The position numbers were made by a program, and so were the translations under genes. From contig DASUGU010000086.1 in NCBI GenBank assembly GCA_036273855.1, positions 31,960 to 95,959 on the forward strand: a stretch of 64,000 nt of DNA, read 5' to 3'. Of the stretch, positions 36,393 to 45,900 are shown piece by piece. This stretch comes from DATEPR01 sp036273855. GTDB taxonomy: Bacteria > Actinomycetota > Actinomycetes > Mycobacteriales > Pseudonocardiaceae. The notes under the pieces were generated by a model. It was not told where the DNA came from and searched no databases. It worked only from the letters and a program-made list of their open reading frames with translations. Each line of letters begins with the position of its first letter. The stretch's first letter is position 1.

Positions 36393-39300
36393 GTGACGAT
36401 GACGTGTCATGTGCTGCACGCGGGGGACGGTTACACCTATTTGACCGAGCAGGTCGCCACCGGGGACGTCGCGCGGTCGACCCGTGACCCGCTGGCGGGC
36501 TACTACACGGTGGCCGGCAATCCACCTGGTCAGTGGGTGGGCTCCGGTTGTGCCGACTTGGGTATGTCGGGCGTGGTGACCGAGGAACACATGCTCGCTT
36601 TGTTCGGCGAGGGGTTGCGTCCGGACGCGAACGAGTTCATCGCTGCGCGTATCGCGACCGGGAACCGGTTCTCTGATGCGGTGGCTGGGACTCGGTTGGG
36701 GCGCAGGTTCTACCAGTACGGCAAGGACGTGCCGTTGGTCGCGGCGTTGAAGGCGGCGTACACGCGGTTCGCCGACCAACATGACCGTCGTCCCACAGTG
36801 GATGAACGCCGCGATGTCAAGATAGCGGTCGCGCGCACGTTGCTGGCGCAGGAGTTCCCGGACCAGCCGCCGCCGACATGGGAGCAGGTACGTCGATATC
36901 TGACCGACGAGCTGGGGAAGGTGCGGCAGCCGGTAGCGGGGTTTGATTTGGTGTTCTCCCCGGTGAAGAGCGTGTCGCTGTTGTGGGCGCTGGGCGGGTA
37001 CGAACTCCAGCGGATCGTGGTCGAGGTGCATGAGGCGGCGTGGCGGGCGGCGTTGGCGTATGGGGAGCAGGAGGCGGCATTCACGCGGATCGGCAAGGAC
37101 GGCATCGCCCAGGTGCCTACGAGAGGCTTCGTGGCGACAGCGTTCGAGCACCGCGACAGCCGCGCCGGTGATCCGGACCTGCACACCCATGTGGTGATCG
37201 CCAATCGGGTGCTGGCTGCCGACGGGACCTGGCGGACCGTGGATTCGAAGCAGTTGCACGCGGTCGCGGTGTCGATGTCGGAGTTGTACAACGCGATGGT
37301 CGAGCAGGGCCTGTCTGAGCGGCTCGGCGTGGACTGGGTAGAGGTCACCAAGGGCACCGGCAAACGGGTCGTGCGCGAGATCGCGGGGATGCCGACGGCG
37401 TGGATACGCGGCTTCTCACGGCGGCGGGAGCAGGTCGAGGCCAACTACGCGGCCCTGGTCGCTGAGTATGTGCGCCGGTACGGGCATACACCGCCGCGTT
37501 CGACGCAGATGCGGCTGGCCCAGCAGGCCACCCTGGAGGATCGGCCGACCAAACAGCTCAGGACGTTGGCGCAGCAGATGGCCGACTGGACCGCAGCGGC
37601 ACACACGGTGCTGCCTGGCGTGGACATGCGCGCGGTGATCGCGGGCTGTATCCACCCCGAACGTCACCCGGACAGCGAGACCACCGTGGATGTCGACGTG
37701 GTGGCGAGCACCGTCATTGATGTGGTGTCCACGGAGCGGTCGACGTGGAACGTTTACCACGTGCGTGCCGAGGCGCAACGGCAACTCAAAGGCAGCCTGT
37801 TCCCGACCGGGCAGGCTCGCCAGAATGCGGTGGAGATGGTGGTCGGCCGAGCGCTGACGGGCGAGTCGTTTCCGCTGGCGGTGCAGATGGACGCGGTACC
37901 TCGGCTGTTGCGACGCATCGACGGCGAATCGGTGTTTCACCGGCACGGCTCAGAGCGGTTCACCTCGCAGGCCATTCTGGACGCCGAGACAGCCCTGGTA
38001 ACCGATGCACACGTCAAACGTGGACCTGTGGTGGCGCGTCACGTGCTCAATGCGGCGGTGCGCCGGTTCGAGCGCGCCTCCGATAAGACGCTCAACCCCG
38101 GCCAGCGGGCGCTGGTCGAGCACTTCGTGTCCTGCGGGCGGGCGGTGGCGGTTGCCATCGGGCCACCCGGCACGGGGAAGTCGACTGCGATGCGGGCGGT
38201 GCGCGAAGCCTGGGAGACCACCAGCGGTCGGGTGATCGGGCTGGCTCCGTCCGCGGCTGCGGCCAGCGTGTTGGGGGATGAGTTGGGGGTGCGGGCGGAC
38301 ACTCTGCACCGTCTGATCGTCGCCTACGAACACGGGGTCGATATCGACGTCGAGGCCGGCGACATGCTGCTGGTGGACGAGGCGGGCATGGCCGGCACCC
38401 GCACGCTGGAGGCGGTACGCCGGATCGCAGCCGAGCGCGATGCGGTGCTGCGGCTGGTGGGGGATCACCGGCAGCTTGCCGCTGTGGAGGCCGGCGGGGC
38501 GCTGCGGCTCCTGCACAATGACGCGGGCGGGGTCGAACTGTCGGAGGTACACCGGTTTGCCCGCGAGGACGAATCCGCCGCCGTGCTGGCGTTCCGGGTG
38601 GGGGACGAGTCGGCCATCGACTTCTATGCCACGAACAACAGGCTGGTCGGTGGAGTACGGGCGGCGGTGTTGGACCGCTTGTATGCCGACTGGCGGGCCG
38701 ATGGGGATGCGGGCCGGACCAGCATCATGATTTCGGATTCCAACGAGGTGGTGCGCGAGCTGTCCGCCCGCGCGCAGACCGAACGCCGGGCCGCCGGGGT
38801 AGTCGAGGCGACGGGGGTGGCGTTGCATGACGGCACCGTGGCCGGGGTGGGTGACCGGGTGGTGACGCGGCTCAACCGGCGTCGCTTGGCCGTGCTCGGG
38901 GGCCGGGACTATGTGAAGAACGGGGACCTGTGGGAAGTCACCCACCGGCGCCACGACGGTCGGCTGACCGTGCGGCATGTCGAGCATGGGGGCGCTGTGG
39001 TGCTGCCGGCGTGGTATGTCGCCGACTACACCGAACTCGGCTACGCGGCGACGATCCACCGCTCGCAAGGACTCACGGTGGACATGGCGCGGTCGTTCCT
39101 GTCCCTGACAGCGGTGCGGGAAGCGGCGTTGGTGGCGTTGTCGCGCGGGATCTACGGCAACTACGCCTATTTGGACACCGAGCAGATGCTGGACCCCGAC
39201 GAACCCGAGGTGCTGCCGGGCGATCTGTTCTACCGCTACCGGAACGCCAGCGACACGGCAGCCGCCTTGACGGTCATCTTGCGCCGTGAGGGCGCCGAAC

Positions 39301-40244
39301 GCTCGGCCACCGAAGAACTGCGCGACGCGCTTGAGGCGCCGTACCGGTTGGACACCGCCATACCCGAGTTCGTTGACGCCCTGTACGTCCATCGAGGACC
39401 TGACGCGATGCGCGAAGCCGAAGACTGGGTACGCCAGGCAGTGCCGCAGTACGTGGCTGACGTTGTCACGGACGAGGCGTGGCCGGTGTTGTGCCAGGTG
39501 CTGCACGAAGCCCGTGACGCCGGTGCCGACCCTATCCGGTTGCTGGCACGGCGGGCGGCGCAGCGGGCGCTGGAGACCGATCCGCATGATCCGGCTCGGT
39601 CGGTGGCCCAGGTGCTGCACTACCGCATCGTCGAACACATGCCCGCAGCCCACCCCGGACCGCAGCGGGCCGAGTTGCTGCCCGGTTGGGTGCCCACCCC
39701 ACCTACGTCGCAGGGCGACGTGACCGCTCCCGATGAGGTCGCCGAGCTGGGGGAGTGGCTGCGCCACCGCGCCCGGCATATCGCCGACCGCGTACACATC
39801 CTGGGCGAGCGTGCGGCCGACCAGCCACCCGCGTGGGCCGTACACCTCGAACCGGTGCCGGACGATCCCGCGGTGCGTGAGGTGTGGATCGCCCGTGCTG
39901 GCCAGGTCGCCGCCTACCGAGAACGCTACCGGCTCGACGACACCGAACAGGCGCTGTTGCCCGGTGGTCAGCGTGGCGAGCAGGCCCGCGCCCGCGCCTG
40001 GGTGCAGCAATTCCTGGTCGACCACCCACTGCCCACCGCACCGGCGCCAGCCGCCGCGCCATTCGCGCAGCGGGTAGCCGCGCGCACCGCGCGGCTACGC
40101 GAGCGGTTCGTCGAGCTGTCCGAGCTGTTGAATCAGCCCGCGACCAGTACAGACGCTGACGCAGGTCACAGCAGTGCCGCGCCGGGTGAGCCCGACACCG
40201 ATATCGAGGACGAATCGGGTCAGGATGTCGGGCCGGCGGTGTAG
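36393..40244 (+). CDS. MobF (TrwC/TraI-type) conjugative relaxase-helicase
   Basis: 1,283 aa from the GTG at 36393, 8 nt after GGGAGG (ATG two codons later is possible). The N-terminal relaxase domain has DGYTYLTEQ and AGYYTVAG tyrosines, FDLVFSPVKSVSLLW, and the metal-binding histidines in FEHRDSRAGDPDLHTHVVI (about residues 250-270). The C-terminal half is a RecD-like helicase with Walker A AIGPPGTGKSTAM (about 587), LLVDEAGMAGT and AATIHRSQGLTVDMA. It nicks at oriT, stays joined to the 5' end through a tyrosine and unwinds the strand for export by the T4SS encoded at 52-64 kb. Confidence 0.92.
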   Translation: MTMTCHVLHAGDGYTYLTEQVATGDVARSTRDPLAGYYTVAGNPPGQWVGSGCADLGMSGVVTEEHMLALFGEGLRPDANEFIAARIATGNRFSDAVAGTRLGRRFYQYGKDVPLVAALKAAYTRFADQHDRRPTVDERRDVKIAVARTLLAQEFPDQPPPTWEQVRRYLTDELGKVRQPVAGFDLVFSPVKSVSLLWALGGYELQRIVVEVHEAAWRAALAYGEQEAAFTRIGKDGIAQVPTRGFVATAFEHRDSRAGDPDLHTHVVIANRVLAADGTWRTVDSKQLHAVAVSMSELYNAMVEQGLSERLGVDWVEVTKGTGKRVVREIAGMPTAWIRGFSRRREQVEANYAALVAEYVRRYGHTPPRSTQMRLAQQATLEDRPTKQLRTLAQQMADWTAAAHTVLPGVDMRAVIAGCIHPERHPDSETTVDVDVVASTVIDVVSTERSTWNVYHVRAEAQRQLKGSLFPTGQARQNAVEMVVGRALTGESFPLAVQMDAVPRLLRRIDGESVFHRHGSERFTSQAILDAETALVTDAHVKRGPVVARHVLNAAVRRFERASDKTLNPGQRALVEHFVSCGRAVAVAIGPPGTGKSTAMRAVREAWETTSGRVIGLAPSAAAASVLGDELGVRADTLHRLIVAYEHGVDIDVEAGDMLLVDEAGMAGTRTLEAVRRIAAERDAVLRLVGDHRQLAAVEAGGALRLLHNDAGGVELSEVHRFAREDESAAVLAFRVGDESAIDFYATNNRLVGGVRAAVLDRLYADWRADGDAGRTSIMISDSNEVVRELSARAQTERRAAGVVEATGVALHDGTVAGVGDRVVTRLNRRRLAVLGGRDYVKNGDLWEVTHRRHDGRLTVRHVEHGGAVVLPAWYVADYTELGYAATIHRSQGLTVDMARSFLSLTAVREAALVALSRGIYGNYAYLDTEQMLDPDEPEVLPGDLFYRYRNASDTAAALTVILRREGAERSATEELRDALEAPYRLDTAIPEFVDALYVHRGPDAMREAEDWVRQAVPQYVADVVTDEAWPVLCQVLHEARDAGADPIRLLARRAAQRALETDPHDPARSVAQVLHYRIVEHMPAAHPGPQRAELLPGWVPTPPTSQGDVTAPDEVAELGEWLRHRARHIADRVHILGERAADQPPAWAVHLEPVPDDPAVREVWIARAGQVAAYRERYRLDDTEQALLPGGQRGEQARARAWVQQFLVDHPLPTAPAPAAAPFAQRVAARTARLRERFVELSELLNQPATSTDADAGHSSAAPGEPDTDIEDESGQDVGPAV

Positions 40245-40283
40245 AGCGGCCAGCCAACGGAAACCGCAGGGAAGGGACAGAAC

Positions 40284-40541
40284 ATGACCGAGACGCCGAC
40301 GATCAGCAGTGAGGATATGGCCGGTCTGGTTGCGGGGCGTGAGGCGTTGCCGCTGCTGCCCGAAGGGGCACCCGGTCCAGTGCAGCACGCCGGCATGTGG
40401 TGGGCCATCCCCACAGGAGAGACGGACTATCGGCCAGTCACCGACCCCGCCCAGATCGTCCTGCTCGACCGCAACACGCAGCGGTACGCCGCTGCCCGCG
40501 TGGCCACCGCCCGGGCGCGGGAAGATGGTGGATCGCCGTGA
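40284..40541 (+). CDS. Small acidic protein, function unknown
   Basis: 85 aa; GGGAAGGGACAG lies before the ATG at 40284, 39 nt after the relaxase stop. The protein carries AGLVAGREALPLLPEGAPG and GMWWAIPTGETDYRPV with no recognised family. Third positions are nearly all G or C and the stop overlaps the next GTG, so it is a genuine operon member between relaxase and the DnaB-N-like gene. Confidence 0.7.
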   Translation: MTETPTISSEDMAGLVAGREALPLLPEGAPGPVQHAGMWWAIPTGETDYRPVTDPAQIVLLDRNTQRYAAARVATARAREDGGSP

Positions 40542-42178
40542 CCGGCGCGCTAACCGCGTTGACGCCACGGGAGTTCGCCGAACGCGCCCTGGTCGGCACG
40601 CTGCTGTGGCAGCCGGGCCGGATCCTCGACATTGCGGCGTGGCTGGATGCCGAGGATTTCCGTACGCCCGCCAACGGCGTGGTGTTCCGGCATCTGCGTG
40701 ATGCGGTGGCCGAGGCGTGCGGGCGGGTGCAATGGGGCACCGTGCAGGTCCACGCCGAGGGCGGTTCCGGGCGGACATCGGGAGTCACCGATGCTGACGA
40801 AGCCCTGCGCACGGTCATGGTCATCGCGGACAACCTGAGCGATATGCGCGAGCACCCGAGTAGCTGGTCTGATGTGGACATCGAGGCGGAGCGACATGCG
40901 TGTGCCGACGCGAGTGCACGGTGTGCTGCCGAGCATCCCGGTCTGCTGCAACAGCTTGATGTCAGTGCTCGTGCAGAGATCGACGCCGTGCTGGCGTTGG
41001 CCAGCGTCAACCCGTACGCGGTGCCGGGTGTGGACGCGGTGTCTCTGTTCGAGCGGATCAGCGCCTCGACGGAGCCGGGCGACCGTTCGATCAGCGCGCC
41101 GTTTCTGCATACGCTGATGGCGACCGCGCCGGCGACCAGCATGGGCCAGCCGGAGGTGTACGGGCAGATGGTGCTGGAAGCCTCGATTCGCCGCCAGGTG
41201 CAGCAGGCAGGGATGCGGGTGGCGCAGGCCAGCCAGACCACTGCCGAGTTGGGTGGGTTGCTGGCCGCGGTCGAGACGGCGGTGAACGACCTGGATGTCG
41301 CCCAGCAACGCTGGGGCATAGTCAACGATGGCCATATCGGAACCACCAGTGTGGACCGGCCGAGCGCGGCGTCCCTGCGGTCGGTGCCGCAGCGGGTGGA
41401 CCCGGACACGCTGGCCTCCCGCCTGGACCTTGTCGCGCCGATGCCCGAGGAGGGGGAAGTTGCCACAGCGGAGGAAACTGTGCTCGCGGCCGTGCTGGTC
41501 CGCCCGGACACCTTGAGCGGGTTGGCGGCGCGACTGCATCCGGAGGACTTCGCTGACGACCAGCTCGGGCTGGCGTTCCGGGCCGCGATCGATGTGCACA
41601 CCACCGCGCGGGCTACCGGGAGCCGGGTGGACCCGGTTACCGTGGTGTGGGAGCAACAACGCCACGCCGCCCAGCACGGAGCGGGTATCTCGGTCGACCG
41701 GCTGATGCGCATCGTCGAGCGCGGCCCGGTCGGAGACCTCGGATACGCGGCGGAGGTGGTGATGCGCGGCCGGCTGGCCCGGCTGACCGTCGACGCCGCT
41801 CGGGCCGTGCAACAGGCGGCCCAGCATCCCGGCCTGCAACCAGCCGATGTCCTGCACACCACCAGGCTGGCCTACGACGCCGTCCGCGCGACGGTCACGC
41901 GCATGTCCGGCGAACCCTCCAACCCATCCCCGGACGCCGGTGGCGACTCGCGCCCGCATGAACCGGTTGACCAGCCAGGCGGCTCCCCGGGTCGTAGTAG
42001 TGCGCAGGTGATTCAGCTTCGTCAGCGCGCGGCCAACCTGCGCAATGCCATCCTCGTCGATTCCCGCAATGCACACGGATCAGGTAGGCCGGTCCACCCG
42101 GTGCAGGCGGTACCCAGCCGGGACGCTGAGCAGCATGTGGAGCGAGACATCGAGCGTGGGATGGAGCCCGATGTGTAG
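40538..42178 (+). CDS. Replication-associated protein with DnaB N-terminal-like domains
   Basis: 546 aa from the GTG at 40538 (GTGA overlap). Two copies of a DnaB N-terminal-like domain are visible: ERALVGTLLWQPGRILDIAAWLDAEDF (start near residue 12) and EETVLAAVLVRPDTLSGLAARLHPEDFADD (near 312), each with the usual helical bundle after it. No RecA-type P-loop is present, so it is not a helicase motor. It may recruit helicase or primase to the element's origin during transfer or rolling-circle replication. A disordered C-terminal tail follows residue 460. Confidence 0.75.
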   Translation: MTGALTALTPREFAERALVGTLLWQPGRILDIAAWLDAEDFRTPANGVVFRHLRDAVAEACGRVQWGTVQVHAEGGSGRTSGVTDADEALRTVMVIADNLSDMREHPSSWSDVDIEAERHACADASARCAAEHPGLLQQLDVSARAEIDAVLALASVNPYAVPGVDAVSLFERISASTEPGDRSISAPFLHTLMATAPATSMGQPEVYGQMVLEASIRRQVQQAGMRVAQASQTTAELGGLLAAVETAVNDLDVAQQRWGIVNDGHIGTTSVDRPSAASLRSVPQRVDPDTLASRLDLVAPMPEEGEVATAEETVLAAVLVRPDTLSGLAARLHPEDFADDQLGLAFRAAIDVHTTARATGSRVDPVTVVWEQQRHAAQHGAGISVDRLMRIVERGPVGDLGYAAEVVMRGRLARLTVDAARAVQQAAQHPGLQPADVLHTTRLAYDAVRATVTRMSGEPSNPSPDAGGDSRPHEPVDQPGGSPGRSSAQVIQLRQRAANLRNAILVDSRNAHGSGRPVHPVQAVPSRDAEQHVERDIERGMEPDV

Positions 42179-42199
42179 TGCAACGACATGTCAATAGTC

Positions 42200-42236
42200 C
42201 GACTTGAGTTGACATATACCCGCGAATATCTATCCT
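42200..42236 (+). promoter_or_regulatory. Promoter with operator-like inverted repeat, methylase-helicase operon
   Basis: Plus-strand -35 TTGACA (42209-42214), 16-nt spacer, -10 TATCCT (42231-42236). A related inverted repeat CGACT-N2-AGTTG (42200-42211) overlaps the -35. Expected transcription start is about 42243. Confidence 0.7.
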
Positions 42237-42311
42237 GGGTCGAAGAGATGGAACTGAACTTCGGATCGTGTGCAGTGAGGACGCACGCCAGCACAGGAGA
42301 GATGGTGGGCG

Positions 42312-42420
42312 ATGGCACGGCGCCGGTTGGACTGGTTGTCGGTCGACCAACTGTCGCTGGAACCGCTGTGGGCGAGCGACGAGCAGACGACGGACCAGAC
42401 GCAGGAGCGTGGTGATGAAC
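42312..42420 (+). other. Probable short leader gene with a lost or displaced stop
   Basis: From the ATG at 42312 the frame (MARRRLDWLSVDQLSLEPLW) has strong G/C third positions up to about 42408, then loses coding character just where the next gene starts in another frame. AGGAGA lies 11 nt before. There is no stop here: the frame stays open to 48827. A one-base change near 42410 would restore a stop coupled to the next ATG. It is probably a real small operon gene whose end I cannot define. Confidence 0.35.
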
Positions 42421-42828
42421 GAGTACGCGACGAGAGCGGCCGAGCACTGGCGGACGTTTCTGCCGAACCGGTACCGGCAGATCAGCAACCCGGACCAGTA
42501 CTTCCAGCGGTTGGGGCAGGAGGTGGAGACCGAGATCGCGGAGTTGACCGAGGCACTGGCGGGGGACGACCTGCCGGGCGAGGACTACCTGGGCAAGGTG
42601 GGCAGGTTGACGGCGGCGCGGCGGCAGGCCGAGGAGAAGGTGCTGGCCGAGCGCGTGCTGCTGCCAGCGGAGCCGGGCACCCCGATGGACGAGACCGAAC
42701 CGACCCCGCCGACCGACACGAGTCCGGTTTCAGAGGACATGCCACCGATGGGGATGCAGACCGACTGGATACCGACGGTGGACGACCCGAACCACCCGTT
42801 CTGGCGGGACAATCCGCCCGAGGCGTAA
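42415..42828 (+). CDS. Small helical protein of the conjugation operon
   Basis: 137 aa from the ATG at 42415, with AGGAG 7 nt upstream. The first 80 residues are helical and charged (EYATRAAEHWRTFLPNRYRQ, LGQEVETEIAELTEAL); the rest is Pro-rich, ending DDPNHPFWRDNPPEA. Nearly every third base is G or C in this frame and not in the long overlapping frame, which decides in its favour. No family is recognised; the TnpV-like or accessory genes in this position on similar elements are of unknown role. Confidence 0.7.
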   Translation: MNEYATRAAEHWRTFLPNRYRQISNPDQYFQRLGQEVETEIAELTEALAGDDLPGEDYLGKVGRLTAARRQAEEKVLAERVLLPAEPGTPMDETEPTPPTDTSPVSEDMPPMGMQTDWIPTVDDPNHPFWRDNPPEA

Positions 42829-42968
42829 CACCACCGGGTGATGTCGGGGCCAACGACGTCACCACGGTCTCGGACGCCGCGTCGACCGCCAGCACGGCCG
42901 ATCCGTTGGACCCAGTACGTGACCCCGCACCCGAGGTCCCCAGCACACGGTCGGTCGAGCGCGCTCCC

Positions 42969-45900
42969 GTGCTGGGTACCGCCGCTCTGTCGGACTCCGA
43001 TCAGGTCGAGTCTGACCACAATGCCCGTCGCGACGGGCTGCGCGGGCCGACGGCGCGGTTCCGCCCGACCAGTCAGGACGATCTGGCTCCCTCTGGTGAG
43101 GTTCGTCGGGTACGGGCGAACCTGGCCGCGCTGCGCGCCCTGCGGACGGTTCAGGCCGAGCGGCGTCCCGCGACGCCGGCCGAGCAGGTGGTGCTGGCGC
43201 GCTGGTCGGGGTGGGGCGCGACCGCGCGGGTATTCGACGAGAACCGGGCGGACTTCGCGTGGGCGCGGGACGAACTGCGTGAGTTGATGAGCGAAGCGGA
43301 GGTACGTGCCGCTGCCCGCAACACCATCAACGCGCACTACACCGATCTCGCGTTGGTGCGTCCCGTCTGGGATGCCGTACGGGAACTGGGGTTCGCCGGC
43401 GGCCAGGTGCTGGAGCCCGGCTGCGGGAGCGGGAACTTTCTCGCCCTGGCCCCTGACTGTGCGCATCTGGTCGGCGTCGAGCTGGACCCCACGTCGGCGG
43501 CAATCGCGCAGGCGTTGTATCCGCATGCCAGGGTGTTGGCCGAGTCGTTCGCTGACACCCGCGCCGCCGAGGGCAGCGTCGACCTGGTTGTCGGCAATGT
43601 GCCGTTCGGGGACATCCAGTTGACCGATCGGCGGCACAACCCGAACCAGCACACGATCCACAACCACTTCATCCTCAAGTCCCTGCACCTGACCAAGCCG
43701 GGCGGCGGGGTCGCGGTGCTGACCTCCCGCTACACCCTGGACGCCATGAACCCCGGTGCGCGGCGAGAAATGGCCGCCCTGGCGGATCTGGTGGGCGCGG
43801 TACGGCTGCCCTCAGGTGCACACCGTCGCGCGGCGGGAACCGACGCGGTGATAGACCTGCTGATGTTGCGCCGTCGAGAACCCGACCGTGAGCCGGACGG
43901 CACCGCGTGGGAGCGGTCGGTCACCGTCGATGTCAATGGCGCCCAAGTGCCGGTCAGCGAGTACTTCCTGGCGCACCCGGACCTGGTGCTGGGCGAGTTG
44001 CGCTCCAACGACGGGTCGGGAATGTACCGGCGCGACGATCTCGCGGTCATCGCGGATGACCTGACGGCCGTGCCCGACCGGTTCGCCGACGCCCTGGCGC
44101 GGATCGTGGCGCACGCCCGCGAGACCGGACTGACTTTCAGCCCGAGCCAGGCTGCCGAGACGGGTCCGGTGGTGTGGGTCGGGGCGGACGCAGCGCGCCG
44201 GGAGGGCTACCTCGCGGCCCTCGCCGACGGCGCGTTCACCCGCATCGAATCCGGCCACGTCGTACCGCACGAGGTGCCAGTCAAGCATGGCCCGGAGTTG
44301 CGGGCGCTGCTGTCCCTTCGGGACGCAGTGGTGGCCCTGTTGGAGACCGAGGCACAGGTCCGCGACGACACCCCAGAGCTGGATCGGCTGCGCCACCAGC
44401 TCACCCTGCGCTACGACGCCTACGCCCGGCAGTACGGACCGATCAACCGGTTCACCTGGCGCCGCACCGGCCGCACCGACCCGGACACTGGGGAAGAACG
44501 CATGGCGCGGGTGCAGCCGGCGGTGTGGCGAGCCTTCCGGAGCGACCCGTTCGCCGCTGCCGTAGCCGCATTGGAGCACTTCGACCCCACCACCCAGACC
44601 GCCGGCAAGGCCGACATTTTCACCCAGCGGGTCATCGCCCCGCGCCAACCCCGCCTGGGCGCCGACACACCGGCGGATGCGTTGGCGATCTGCCTCGACG
44701 CCCACGGCAAAATCCGTCTCGACGAGATCGCCCGCCTCCTCGGCGTCGACGAGGACGAGGCACGTGCCCAGTTGGGCACCCTGGTGTTCGACCAGCCACC
44801 CACCGACCCGTCCATGACACCCGAATCGGGCGTGCCGCAGGTCGACTTGGCGACGCACGACACGATAGTCATGGCGGGCATGAACCCCGCCGACGGGGCG
44901 CCGGCCGCCTCCAGTGGGACGCGGTTGGTGCCGGCCGCGGATTACCTGTCCGGCAATGTTCGCGCCAAGCTCGTGGCAGCCAAGCGGGCCGCCGACTATG
45001 ACCCGGACCGATTCCAGGTCAACGTGGACGCGCTGACCGCGGTGCTCCCGCCGCCGTTGGAGCCGGAGCAGATTCACGCCAAGCTCGGCGCCGCCTGGAT
45101 CGACGCCGATGATATTCAGGCGTTTTTGCACGAGCTGTTGGAGGACCCGACCCTGGTGGCGGAGCACCCCGGCGGGTCGGTGTGGACGGTGCGCGGGAAC
45201 AAGCATGGGTTGGCCGCGACGCAGGTGTGGGGCACCGAGGACGCTCCCGCTACGGAGATCGCGCAGGCGTTGTTGGAGCAGCGGCCGATCATGGTGTACG
45301 ACGTGATCGAGTTCGCCGACACGAAGAAGCGCATCCTGAACCCGGACAAGACGGTCGAGGCGCAGGGCAAGGCGGACGCGATCGCGGAGCGGTTCGCCGA
45401 GTGGGTCTGGGAGAACCCGCAACGGGCGGAGCGGCTGTGCGCCCGCTACAATGAGCGGTTCAACGCGATCGTGCTGCGGTCTTACGACGACGCGGAGCTG
45501 TCGCTGCCTGGTCTGGCGCTGACGTTCCAGCCTCGGTCGCACCAGGTGGCGGCGGTCGCCCGGATGGTCAACGAATCCGCCGTCCTACTGGCGCACGAGG
45601 TCGGCGCGGGCAAGACCGCTGAAATGGCCATCGGCTGCGTGGAACTGCGCCGCCTCGGTTTGGCGCGCAAGCCGTGCATCGTGGTGCCCAACAACATGTT
45701 GGAGCAGTTCGCCCGTGAGTTCGGCCAGCTCTACCCGCGCGCCAAACTTCTGATCGCTACGAAAGAGGACTTCGGAGGGGATAAGCGGCGTCAGTTTGTC
45801 GCGCGCTGCGCCACTGGCGACTGGGACGCGGTCATCATGACCCGCACCGCGTTTGAGCGCATCCCGATGAGTACACAGGCGCAGCGCGCGTACCTGGACA

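Noticed and set aside
42188..42415. 75-codon plus-strand frame starting MSIVRLELTYTREYLS
   Set aside because: It starts before the predicted -35/-10 boxes and spans them; third-position bias is weak compared with the frame starting at 42312.
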